From NCBI GenBank assembly GCA_030429325.1, contig JAUICT010000112.1, positions 1 to 6,787 on the forward strand: DNA of 6,787 bases. The letters are read 5' to 3'. The DNA is from Bacteroidia bacterium (GTDB lineage: Bacteria; Bacteroidota; Bacteroidia; Flavobacteriales; Flavobacteriaceae). Under the pieces are notes generated by a model. It made no database searches. It saw only the letters and a program-made list of their open reading frames with translations, and was not told the origin of the DNA. Each line of letters opens with the position of its first letter. Positions within the stretch are counted from its first letter, which is position 1. Made by a program: the position numbers and the translations under genes. This document shows, in pieces, positions 1 to 5,961 of the stretch.

Positions 1-401
1 AAGAGGACCATCAGGATACCTTGAGCCTCATGGAGTATGTAAAGTATGATTTTGGTTTCATGTTTGCCTATTCTGAACGGCCCGGGACCTTGGCCGAAAG
101 AAAGATGGAAGATGACATTCCTGAAGCTATCAAGAAAAGACGCCTCACGGAAATCATCGAACTGCAACAAAAGCATAGCCATTACCGTACCCAGCAACAT
201 GTAGGCAAAATTGAGGAAGTCCTTATTGAGGGTCCGTCCAAAAAATCCGATACCCATTGGATGGGCCGGAATTCGCAAAACACCGTTGTGGTCTTTCCAA
301 AGGAAAACTACAAAGTGGGCGATTTTGTGAATGTACAAATCAATGATTGCACCTCGGCCACACTCCTTGGAGAGGCTTTGGAATACTCAAAGAACAACTA
401 A
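1..401 (+). CDS. miaB: MiaB, tRNA-2-methylthio-N6-dimethylallyladenosine synthase (C-terminal part)
   Basis: This is the 3' end of a gene whose start lies left of the window; the reading frame is open from base 3, so the ATG at 21 is internal. MiaB is a cytoplasmic radical-SAM Fe-S enzyme that adds a methylthio group at C2 of i6A37 in tRNAs reading UNN codons. The visible 132 residues contain the end of the radical-SAM region, with the family-typical stretch EDHQDTLSLMEYVKYDFGFM followed by AYSERPGT. A TRAM RNA-binding domain then runs from about RTQQHVGKIEEVLIEG to TLLGEALEY. The cluster-binding cysteines are in the missing N-terminal part, so separation from the related RimO/MtaB enzymes rests on the match to the MiaB C-terminus, notably the AYSERPGT segment. 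The stop codon is 3 nt before the next gene, which suggests cotranscription. Confidence 0.93.
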   Translation, partial: EDHQDTLSLMEYVKYDFGFMFAYSERPGTLAERKMEDDIPEAIKKRRLTEIIELQQKHSHYRTQQHVGKIEEVLIEGPSKKSDTHWMGRNSQNTVVVFPKENYKVGDFVNVQINDCTSATLLGEALEYSKNN

Positions 402-404
402 TAT

Positions 405-1676
405 ATGGAGAGCGTTCAATCCATTAAACAACGGTTTGAGCTCATTGGCAATGACGTCAAGCTAAACCGTGCCTTAGAAAAGGCCATTCAAGTAGCTCCC
501 ACGGACATATCGGTTTTGGTGACCGGGGAAAGTGGTGTGGGAAAAGAGGCCATCCCCAAGATCATCCATTCCCTATCGCACCGAAAACATGCCAAATATA
601 TTGCCGTAAACTGTGGGGCCATCCCGGAGGGAACCATAGACAGTGAGCTATTTGGCCATGAGAAAGGGGCCTTTACCGGAGCCACCCAGACCCGAAGTGG
701 GTATTTTGAGGTAGCCGATGGCGGAACCATCTTCTTGGACGAGGTAGGGGAACTTCCCCTTACCACCCAAGTGCGGTTGCTCCGTGTTTTGGAAAACGGA
801 GAGTTTTTAAAAGTGGGATCTTCCCAGGTTCAAAAAACTGACGTAAGAATTGTGGCCGCTACCAACATCAACATGTTCGAGGCCATTAAAAAAGAAAAGT
901 TCAGGGAAGACCTCTACTATCGATTAAGCACCGTGGAAATTGGCATCCCTCCTCTTCGGGAACGCAGGGAGGACATCCATTTGTTGTTCAGGAAGTTTGC
1001 CTCGGATTTTGGGCAGAAGTACAAAATGCCCACCATCCGTTTAGAGGATGATGCGGTTCAATTATTGCTGAAATACCGTTGGCCGGGCAACATCAGACAA
1101 TTGCGGAACATTGCAGAACAGATTTCGGTATTGGAAGAGAACAGGAACATTTCTGCGGCAACCCTGAACAGCTACCTGCCCAGTTCCAGTGGCTCCAATT
1201 TACCCGCCGTGGTGGGTCAGACTAAAAAAGAAGGTGACTTCAGCAACGAAAGGGAAATTTTGTACAAGGTTTTGTTTGATATGAAAAGTGACCTCAATGA
1301 TTTGAAAAAACTGACCTTGGAACTTTTGAAAAACGATACTTCTGAAAAGGTCCAAGAGGAGAATGAAACCCTGATCCGCAAAATCTATGGAGGCAAGGAA
1401 GAAGAGTTTGAGCAGGAAGAAGAGTCCATGGCCGAGGTACTGCATCTTCCTGAGCCCACTGTGGAAAAACCCATGGTAGTGACCCAATCCCCAGAAGACC
1501 GGTACCATTTTGCCGAGGAGATCGAAGAAGAAGAAACCCTATCTTTACAGGAAAAGGAAATAGAACTTATTAGGAAATCACTGGAACGCAATCGTGGAAA
1601 ACGCAAAGCCGCGGCTGCCGAATTGGGCATTTCTGAACGGACCCTATACCGAAAAATAAAACAATACGATCTATAA
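405..1676 (+). CDS. Sigma-54-dependent transcriptional activator without sensor domain
   Basis: A 423-residue bacterial enhancer-binding protein, which uses ATP hydrolysis to open promoters held by RpoN (sigma-54) RNA polymerase. Seen in order: a short N-terminal leader (1-20) with no receiver, PAS or GAF domain; an AAA+ core with Walker A GESGVGKE (41-48), the sigma-54 contact loop GAFTGA (88-93), Walker B TIFLDE (108-113), sensor-I ATN (152-154), the arginine-finger segment FREDLYYRL (166-174) and sensor-II WPGNIRQLRN (226-235). A low-complexity acidic linker, rich in E between about 311 and 380, leads to a Fis-type helix-turn-helix at 383-423 (RGKRKAAAAELGISERTLYRK). All catalytic motifs look intact. 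With no input domain, the signal is unknown; activity may be set by expression level or a partner protein. It sits 3 nt after miaB and 31 nt before lptE. The target promoters cannot be named, though a sigma-54-like promoter lies upstream of groS in this window. Confidence 0.93.
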   Translation: MESVQSIKQRFELIGNDVKLNRALEKAIQVAPTDISVLVTGESGVGKEAIPKIIHSLSHRKHAKYIAVNCGAIPEGTIDSELFGHEKGAFTGATQTRSGYFEVADGGTIFLDEVGELPLTTQVRLLRVLENGEFLKVGSSQVQKTDVRIVAATNINMFEAIKKEKFREDLYYRLSTVEIGIPPLRERREDIHLLFRKFASDFGQKYKMPTIRLEDDAVQLLLKYRWPGNIRQLRNIAEQISVLEENRNISAATLNSYLPSSSGSNLPAVVGQTKKEGDFSNEREILYKVLFDMKSDLNDLKKLTLELLKNDTSEKVQEENETLIRKIYGGKEEEFEQEEESMAEVLHLPEPTVEKPMVVTQSPEDRYHFAEEIEEEETLSLQEKEIELIRKSLERNRGKRKAAAAELGISERTLYRKIKQYDL

Positions 1677-1707
1677 CACTCCAAGTTTAAAATTTGAATT
1701 GATATAC

Positions 1708-2226
1708 ATGAAGAAAAATGGTTTTAAAATTGGACTTTTAGGATTTATTCTCAGTCTTTATAGTTGTGGAGCCTATAACTTTTCGGGAGCAGATATTGGG
1801 ACGGCCACTAGTTTTCAGGTCAACTTTTTCCAGAATTATGCCGACCAAAGCCCCGGTTCCACCATTGTGCCCGGATTGGATCGCGATTTTACCTTGGCAC
1901 TTCAGGATATGATCAATAACCTCACCAGCCTATCGCTCACCGGCAGCAACGGTGATCTTTTGTACGAAGGTGAAATTGTGGAGTACAAGGTCATCCCCAT
2001 GACGGCAACCTCCGACCAGAGAACGGCCCAAAACCGATTGACCATGAGCGTAAATGTACGGTTTTACAACACCACAAAGGATGATGCTGATTTTGAACGT
2101 CGATTTTCATTTTTCTATGATTTTGATGCCGCTGCTTCATTGACAGCAATCCAAGCAGCCGCACACGAAGAAATTTTTGAACGCCTTACCCAGGATATTT
2201 TTAATGCATCCTTAGGAAATTGGTAA
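1708..2226 (+). CDS. lptE: LptE family LPS-assembly lipoprotein
   Basis: A 172-residue outer-membrane lipoprotein. LptE plugs and stabilises the LptD barrel, which inserts lipopolysaccharide into the outer leaflet of the outer membrane. The start at ATG 1708 gives a clean lipoprotein signal: MKKNGFK, a hydrophobic run (IGLLGFILSL) and a lipobox LYSC with the lipidated cysteine at residue 20. An in-frame TTG at 1699 would add only three residues. The mature start CGAYNFSGADIG, followed by a SFQVNFFQNYA strand, resembles Bacteroidota LptE (CGVYSFTG type). The segment DLLYEGEIVEYKV and the later strand NRLTMSVNVRFYN fit the family's alpha/beta sandwich. Length is typical. lptD is not in the window. 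The stop codon overlaps or nearly touches the next gene (TAATGATTATG), so translation may be coupled. Assignment is by family resemblance at modest sequence conservation, aided by the gene order. Confidence 0.85.
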   Translation: MKKNGFKIGLLGFILSLYSCGAYNFSGADIGTATSFQVNFFQNYADQSPGSTIVPGLDRDFTLALQDMINNLTSLSLTGSNGDLLYEGEIVEYKVIPMTATSDQRTAQNRLTMSVNVRFYNTTKDDADFERRFSFFYDFDAAASLTAIQAAAHEEIFERLTQDIFNASLGNW

Positions 2227-2231
2227 TGATT

Positions 2232-3128
2232 ATGAATGTATCGGATTTTATACATATTCTTCAAAAGTCCAACACCATCCTGTCCCCAAAGCAGACCAGG
2301 GAGTTGGAAGATATTATTGAGGAGTACCCCTATTTTCAGGCAGCACGGGCGCTGCATTTAAAGGGGCTTAAAAATCTGGACAGCTATAAATACAATGGAG
2401 CTCTAAAAGTTACCGCGGCCCATACCGCAGACCGCGAAGTGTTGTTCGATTATATTACATCGCAAGAATTTGTGCAGAACAATATTGCCGACACCATTGC
2501 TGGCCGGGGTTCTAAATTGGAGGACCAAAACGCCGTTTCGGAAGAAATTGAACCCAGCGAAACTGTAAACGCCATGCTGGTGGATGCCGAAGAAGTGGCC
2601 TTGCCCCAAAATATACAAGATGCGGAACAAATATTGAATCCGGCCCTGTTCAAATCCAAAACCCCCGAAGAACCTGTTTTGGAAGAAACCAAGGAGGAAG
2701 ACCCCACTCCGGAAGCCGAATTGCAGTTGGGCAAACCCATACCCTTCACCAAAAAAGAGAAGCATTCCTTTACCGAATGGCTCAAACTTACTTCCAAACA
2801 CGAAGCAGAGGAACCCCAAGAGGCACAGGAGGTCATGGAGGAGCTGGAGAAAAAGAAAAAATTTGAGCTTTTGGACAAGTTCATCGAGAACAATCCGAAA
2901 ATTGTCCCTACAGAAAATGCCAATGCCAAGGTGAACATCAAAGAGTCCACCAAGTTCGATAAAAACGAGCTTATGACAGAGACTTTGGCCAAGGTGTATT
3001 TGGAACAAAAAAAGTACAAAAAGGCCATTCAAGCCTTTAAAATATTGAGTTTGAAATATCCAGAAAAAAGTGGTTTCTTTGCAGACCAAATTCGGGCGGT
3101 GAAGAAGCTGCAAAAAGAAAAAGAATAA
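2232..3128 (+). CDS. Uncharacterised acidic protein with C-terminal tetratricopeptide repeat
   Basis: About 298 residues, of a kind found next to lptE and secG in flavobacteria; no biochemical function is known to me. An N-terminal helical region (1-90) includes LEDIIEEYPYFQAARALHLKGLKN, which has a TPR-like pattern, and AAHTADREVLFDYI. A long disordered, E/P-rich middle (about 95-165) follows, then a basic KKEKHSFTEWLKLTSK patch (174-189), a charged coiled-coil-like stretch (195-215), and a recognisable TPR at about 247-280 (LMTETLAKVYLEQKKYKKAI). There is no signal peptide or membrane segment, so it is probably cytoplasmic or peripheral. The start is uncertain: TTG 2220, ATG 2226 (overlapping the lptE stop as TAATG) and ATG 2232 are all in frame. 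I chose 2232 because MNVSDF resembles the N-terminus I expect for homologues. It ends 7 nt before secG. A role in envelope biogenesis or secretion is inference from neighbours only. Confidence 0.82.
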   Translation: MNVSDFIHILQKSNTILSPKQTRELEDIIEEYPYFQAARALHLKGLKNLDSYKYNGALKVTAAHTADREVLFDYITSQEFVQNNIADTIAGRGSKLEDQNAVSEEIEPSETVNAMLVDAEEVALPQNIQDAEQILNPALFKSKTPEEPVLEETKEEDPTPEAELQLGKPIPFTKKEKHSFTEWLKLTSKHEAEEPQEAQEVMEELEKKKKFELLDKFIENNPKIVPTENANAKVNIKESTKFDKNELMTETLAKVYLEQKKYKKAIQAFKILSLKYPEKSGFFADQIRAVKKLQKEKE

Positions 3129-3135
3129 GATAGTA

Positions 3136-3504
3136 ATGAGCACGTTTACAATTTTTTTGATATTGATTATCGTCGTGTGCCTTTTGTTGGTATTGGTCAT
3201 CATGGTCCAAAATCCAAAAGGTGGTGGTCTTTCCTCTTCTTTTGGAGGAGGTGGTACCCAAGTTGTTGGTGGTGTAAAAAAGACAGGGGATTTCTTGGAC
3301 AAAAGTACTTGGACCCTTGCCACTTTATTGGTTGTTTTGATTTTGCTTTCCAATGTTTCCCTAAAGGGAAGCTATAGCCAAGCAGACTCAAAACTTCTAC
3401 AGGGTGACGGAACTGAAACTACAGTTCCTGAAGCGCTTCCAGAAGAAGTTCCAGAGCAGGTTCCTGCGGCAGACACCACAAATCCCGCTGACACGATCAA
3501 CTAA
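3136..3504 (+). CDS. secG: SecG, preprotein translocase subunit
   Basis: A 122-residue inner-membrane subunit of the SecYEG channel, which aids SecA-driven export of unfolded proteins. It has the two-helix SecG layout: TM1 at about 4-23 (FLILIIVVCLLLVLVIMV), the conserved cytoplasmic signature QNPKGGGLSSSFGG (25-38) with a glycine-rich turn and TQVVGGVKKTGDFLDKSTW, then TM2 at about 58-74. A C-terminal tail rich in proline, acidic residues and threonine (about 90-122) extends past TM2; such tails are common in Bacteroidota SecG and are not conserved in sequence. The start ATG 3136 lies 7 nt after the TPR gene, directly before TM1. It is the last gene of the left-hand unit, followed by a strong terminator. 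Confidence 0.95.
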   Translation: MSTFTIFLILIIVVCLLLVLVIMVQNPKGGGLSSSFGGGGTQVVGGVKKTGDFLDKSTWTLATLLVVLILLSNVSLKGSYSQADSKLLQGDGTETTVPEALPEEVPEQVPAADTTNPADTIN

Positions 3505-3523
3505 GAACAATGACAACAGATAC

Positions 3524-3563
3524 AAAAATGCCAGCTTGAATGACAAGCTGGCATTTTTGTTTT
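3524..3563 (+). terminator. Rho-independent terminator after secG
   Basis: A perfect 15-bp inverted repeat: AAAAATGCCAGCTTG (3524-3538), loop AATGA (3539-3543), CAAGCTGGCATTTTT (3544-3558), followed by further T-rich sequence. The A-run on the left and T-run on the right mean it could work in both directions. It lies 19 nt after the secG stop and separates the miaB-secG unit from groSL. Confidence 0.9.
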
Positions 3564-3586
3564 CCATAATGTCAGTTTTTGGGCAA

Positions 3587-3601
3587 TGGCATAATTTCTG
3601 C
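3587..3601 (+). promoter_or_regulatory. Putative sigma-54 (-24/-12) promoter of groSL
   Basis: TGGCATAATTTCTGC matches the sigma-54 consensus TGGCAC-N5-TTGC at TGGCA and TGC, with the diagnostic GG and GC doublets 10 nt apart. Transcription would begin near 3613, leaving a 5' leader of about 37 nt before groS. It lies between the secG terminator and groS, where a promoter is required. No good Bacteroidota sigma-A promoter (TTTG, about 19 nt, TAnnTTTG) and no CIRCE operator is visible in this gap. The match is by eye in a short AT-rich gap and may be chance; the segment CATAAT (3590-3595) inside it could instead be a -10-like element. Confidence 0.4.
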
Positions 3602-3649
3602 CCCAATATTTCGAGAATTTTAAAAACAAATACCTAAAACGTAAAAAAT

Positions 3650-3928
3650 ATGGCTAAAGTAAGCATCAAACCATTGGCAGATCGGGTCTTGATCGAACCT
3701 CTTCAGGCTGAGACCAAAACTGCCTCCGGTATCATCATCCCGGACAACGCAAAGGAAAAACCCCAAAAAGGCAATGTAGTTGCTGTTGGTCCTGGCACCA
3801 AGGATGAAAAAGTGACCGTAAAGGTTGGAGATACCGTACTCTATGGAAAATATGCCGGAACCGAACTTAAATTGGACGGAACGGATTATTTGATCATGCG
3901 CGAGAGTGATATTTTGGCAATAGTGTAA
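3650..3928 (+). CDS. groS: GroES (Hsp10) co-chaperonin
   Basis: A 92-residue cytoplasmic co-chaperonin that forms a seven-subunit dome capping the GroEL ring and enclosing folding substrate. The full chaperonin-10 signature is present: IKPLADRVLIEPL (6-18), the mobile loop around 19-32 with the hydrophobic GroEL-binding tripeptide in GIIIPD (27-32), KEKPQKGNVVAVGPG (36-49), VKVGDTVLYGKYAGTEL (57-73) and the closing strand YLIMRESDILAIV. Length is normal for the family. The start ATG is preceded by the A-rich stretch AAAACGTAAAAAAT rather than a Shine-Dalgarno, typical of Bacteroidota. It is the first gene of the groSL unit. The spacer to groL, 124 nt, is longer than usual because it contains a palindromic repeat element. 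Confidence 0.98.
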   Translation: MAKVSIKPLADRVLIEPLQAETKTASGIIIPDNAKEKPQKGNVVAVGPGTKDEKVTVKVGDTVLYGKYAGTELKLDGTDYLIMRESDILAIV

Positions 3929-3934
3929 CCAACA

Positions 3935-4037
3935 TGTCATTCCCGCAAAAGCGGGAATCCATCTAGAAACCAAAAAGTATAACTAAAAAGTTCCTGTTGG
4001 AGTTTATGTTGAGCATAATCGAAATACAGGAATGACA
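3935..4037. repeat. MITE/REP-like palindromic element between groS and groL
   Basis: A 103-bp non-coding element bounded by perfect 9-bp terminal inverted repeats, TGTCATTCC (3935-3943) and GGAATGACA (4029-4037). Inside are three hairpins: ATTCCCGC/AAAA/GCGGGAAT (3939-3958), TTCCTGT (3991-3997) with ACAGGAA (4026-4032), and nested in the latter's loop TTATG/TTGAG/CATAA (4004-4018). The motif TCATTCCCGC-loop-GCGGGAATCC is a widespread dispersed repeat in many bacteria; its reverse-strand translation gives the familiar spurious peptide WIPAFAGMT, seen here too. No clear target-site duplication is visible. As RNA, the hairpins would sit between the groS and groL cistrons and could stabilise the upstream message or slow decay. 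Copies elsewhere in the genome are expected but cannot be checked here. Confidence 0.75.
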
Positions 4038-4052
4038 AAACAAAATAATAAA

Positions 4053-5684
4053 ATGGCAAAAGACATTAAGTTTGATATAGATGCACGTGACGGCCTGAAA
4101 CGAGGCGTTGATAAATTAGCCGAAGCCGTTAAAGTAACCTTGGGTCCCAAGGGAAGAAACGTAATCATCAGCAAATCCTTTGGCGCTCCCCAAGTGACCA
4201 AGGATGGTGTATCCGTTGCAAAAGAGATTGAATTGGAGGACGCCCTAGAAGATATGGGTGCCCAAATGGTGAAGGAAGTTGCTTCCAAAACCAATGACCA
4301 AGCCGGTGATGGTACCACTACCGCCACTGTTTTGGCCCAAGCGATTGTAAAAGAAGGTTTGAAAAACGTTGCCGCAGGTGCCAATCCCATGGATTTGAAA
4401 CGCGGTATTGACAAAGCCGTTGAAGCCTTGGTGGCCGATTTGGAAAAACAAGCCAAAAAAGTAGGTAGCGATACTGACAAAATAAAACAGGTTGCCGCTA
4501 TTTCTTCCAACAATGACGATACCATTGGTGACCTTATCGCCACTGCTTTTGAAAAAGTAGGTAAAGAAGGTGTTATCACTGTAGAAGAAGCCAAAGGTAC
4601 CGATACCTATGTAGATGTTGTGGAAGGAATGCAGTTTGATAGAGGATATCTTTCTCCTTACTTCGTGACCGATACCGACAAAATGATTGCCGATTTGGAG
4701 AATCCATATATTCTTCTTTTCGACAAGAAAATCTCCAACCTACAGGAAATCCTTCCTATTCTTGAGCCCGTTGCGCAATCAGGAAGACCATTGTTGATCA
4801 TTGCCGAGGATGTTGAAGGTCAAGCCTTGGCCACTTTGGTAGTGAACAAATTGAGAGGTGGTCTTAAAATTGCCGCTGTGAAAGCTCCTGGATTCGGGGA
4901 CAGAAGAAAAGCCATGTTGGAAGACATCGCCATCTTGACCGGAGGTACCGTTATCTCTGAGGAAAGAGGTTTCTCTTTGGAAAATGCTTCTTTGGACATG
5001 TTGGGTACTGCCGAGACCGTGACCATCGATAAGGACAACACTACTATCGTAAATGGTTCAGGAAAAGCGACTGACATTAAAGCCAGAGTGAACCAGATCA
5101 AGGCGCAAATCGAGACTACAACCTCAGATTACGACAAAGAAAAATTGCAAGAGCGTTTGGCCAAATTGGCTGGTGGTGTTGCGGTATTGTACGTAGGTGC
5201 TGCCTCTGAAGTGGAAATGAAAGAAAAGAAAGACCGTGTGGACGATGCTTTGCATGCTACCCGCGCCGCTGTTGAAGAAGGCATCGTTGCCGGTGGTGGT
5301 GTTGCTTTGGTACGTGCCAAGAAAGTCCTTGAGAAATTGGAAACCGAATCTTTGGACGAAACCACTGGGGTTCAGATCGTGGCCAAGGCCATTGAAGCTC
5401 CATTGCGCACCATAGTTGAAAACGCTGGAGGCGAGGGCTCTGTTGTAATTTCCAAGGTTTTGGAAGGCAAGAAGGACTTTGGTTACGATGCCAAGGCCGA
5501 TCAATATGTTGACATGTTGAAAGCTGGAATCATCGATCCCAAGAAAGTGACCCGTATTGCTTTGGAAAATGCCGCTTCGGTTGCAGGTATGATCTTGACC
5601 ACTGAATGTGCATTGACCGACATCAAGGAAGATACTCCTGCCGTACCTCCAATGGGTGGTGGCGGAATGCCAGGAATGATGTAA
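4053..5684 (+). CDS. groL: GroEL (Hsp60) chaperonin
   Basis: A 543-residue cytoplasmic chaperonin whose double seven-membered rings fold proteins with ATP and GroES. Seen: equatorial ATP-site motifs VTLGPKGRNVII (28-39), KDGVSVAKEIEL (50-61) and GDGTTTATVLA (85-95) with the nucleotide-binding Asp86; an apical domain at about 190-375 with YLSPYFVTD; DRVDDALHATRAAVEEG (394-410) with the catalytic Asp397 (equivalent to E. coli Asp398); the family signature AAVEEGIVAGGG (405-416); and a GGGGMPGMM tail. I chose ATG 4053 because MAKDIKFD is the normal GroEL N-terminus. An in-frame ATG at 4032 would add MTKQNNK, but that codon belongs to the end of the palindromic repeat. The leader before 4053 is A-rich with no Shine-Dalgarno. 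It is the second gene of the groSL unit, ending in a strong terminator. Confidence 0.98.
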   Translation: MAKDIKFDIDARDGLKRGVDKLAEAVKVTLGPKGRNVIISKSFGAPQVTKDGVSVAKEIELEDALEDMGAQMVKEVASKTNDQAGDGTTTATVLAQAIVKEGLKNVAAGANPMDLKRGIDKAVEALVADLEKQAKKVGSDTDKIKQVAAISSNNDDTIGDLIATAFEKVGKEGVITVEEAKGTDTYVDVVEGMQFDRGYLSPYFVTDTDKMIADLENPYILLFDKKISNLQEILPILEPVAQSGRPLLIIAEDVEGQALATLVVNKLRGGLKIAAVKAPGFGDRRKAMLEDIAILTGGTVISEERGFSLENASLDMLGTAETVTIDKDNTTIVNGSGKATDIKARVNQIKAQIETTTSDYDKEKLQERLAKLAGGVAVLYVGAASEVEMKEKKDRVDDALHATRAAVEEGIVAGGGVALVRAKKVLEKLETESLDETTGVQIVAKAIEAPLRTIVENAGGEGSVVISKVLEGKKDFGYDAKADQYVDMLKAGIIDPKKVTRIALENAASVAGMILTTECALTDIKEDTPAVPPMGGGGMPGMM

Positions 5685-5707
5685 TATCCTTTCGGGATTT
5701 ATATAGG

Positions 5708-5748
5708 AACGCCCTGATTTTCATCAGGGCGTTTTTCTTTCTTTTCAG
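5708..5748 (+). terminator. Rho-independent terminator after groL
   Basis: Perfect 11-bp stem AACGCCCTGAT (5708-5718), loop TTTC, ATCAGGGCGTT (5723-5733), followed by a T-rich tract (TTTTTCTTTCTTTTC). It begins 23 nt after the groL stop. Read on the other strand there is no T-tract after the stem, so it is mainly a terminator for groSL. Confidence 0.92.
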
Positions 5749-5751
5749 TTA

Positions 5752-5766
5752 TGGCCCTTTGGGCCA
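5752..5766. repeat. Short GC-rich hairpin between convergent units
   Basis: TGGCCC (5752-5757), loop TTT, GGGCCA (5761-5766): a compact 6-bp palindrome just past the groL terminator and 12 nt beyond the stop of the leftward 31-residue ORF. On the minus strand the T-run comes before the stem, not after, so it is not a canonical terminator; it may only protect a 3' end. Its function is unknown. Confidence 0.45.
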
Positions 5767-5778
5767 AAAAACCACAAG

Positions 5779-5874
5779 TTACTTCTTCTTACCAGTAGCT
5801 TGGGTAGTCTTCTTGGCATTGCTTTTTACAGCTTTGGCAGGAGATGACTTTCCAGTTGACTTCGCTTGTTTCAT
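5779..5874 (-). CDS. Small basic Lys/Ala/Thr/Ser-rich peptide, 31 residues
   Basis: Reading leftward, ATG at 5874-5872 opens 31 codons ending in TAA at 5781-5779. The product runs from MKQAKSTGKSSPAKAVK to QATGKKK: 10 of 31 residues are lysine, none is acidic and none aromatic. The SPAKAVK and NAKK segments resemble the lysine-rich tails of histone H1-like or HU-extension proteins, suggesting nucleic-acid or ribosome binding, but I do not recognise a family. An in-frame TGA lies two codons upstream of the ATG, so it is not the tail of a longer frame. The strand-specific, regular amino-acid pattern in an otherwise empty gap argues for a real gene. It lies 111 nt after the efflux-adaptor stop on the same strand, convergent with groL. 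It could be chance; no cleaved signal or membrane segment is present. Confidence 0.5.
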   Translation of the reverse strand: MKQAKSTGKSSPAKAVKSNAKKTTQATGKKK

Positions 5875-5898
5875 GAGTCAATAAATTAAAAACTGAAG

Positions 5899-5927
5899 TA
5901 AATGTATATCAGTTTTCAATTCCAAAA
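5899..5927 (-). promoter_or_regulatory. Possible Bacteroidota-type promoter for the 31-residue ORF
   Basis: On the minus strand, TTTTG (5927-5923) is followed after 16 nt by TACATTTA (5906-5899), close to the Bacteroidota pattern TTTG ... TAnnTTTG, with 7 of the 8 -7 bases compatible. The spacing is a little shorter than the usual 17-23 nt, and the surroundings are AT-rich, so chance is a serious alternative. Transcription would begin near 5892, about 18 nt before the ATG. Confidence 0.3.
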
Positions 5928-5961
5928 TTTTTATTGGCTAAATATTAACTAAATTGGAAAT

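Noticed and set aside
2403..3353. Minus-strand 316-codon ORF opposite the TPR gene and secG
   Set aside because: Its translation is an F/L/G-rich shadow caused by the acidic and lysine-rich codons of the sense genes; no domain, and it spans two good genes.
3404..3637. Plus-strand 77-codon ORF overlapping secG and the terminator
   Set aside because: Out of frame with secG, reads through the terminator hairpin, low-complexity start; a shadow frame.
3620..3973. Minus-strand 117-codon ORF opposite groS containing WIPAFAGMT
   Set aside because: It is antisense to groS, and its N-terminal part is the well-known spurious translation of the dispersed TCATTCCCGC palindrome, not a protein domain.
4004..4594. 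Minus-strand 196-codon ORF opposite the groL 5' part
   Set aside because: Antisense shadow of GroEL, with S/A/T-rich composition and no recognisable domain.
5606..5884. Plus-strand 92-codon ORF overlapping the groL end
   Set aside because: It runs through the groL 3' end and its terminator in another frame; the hydrophobic stretch comes from the T-rich terminator and the complement of the lysine-rich micro-ORF.
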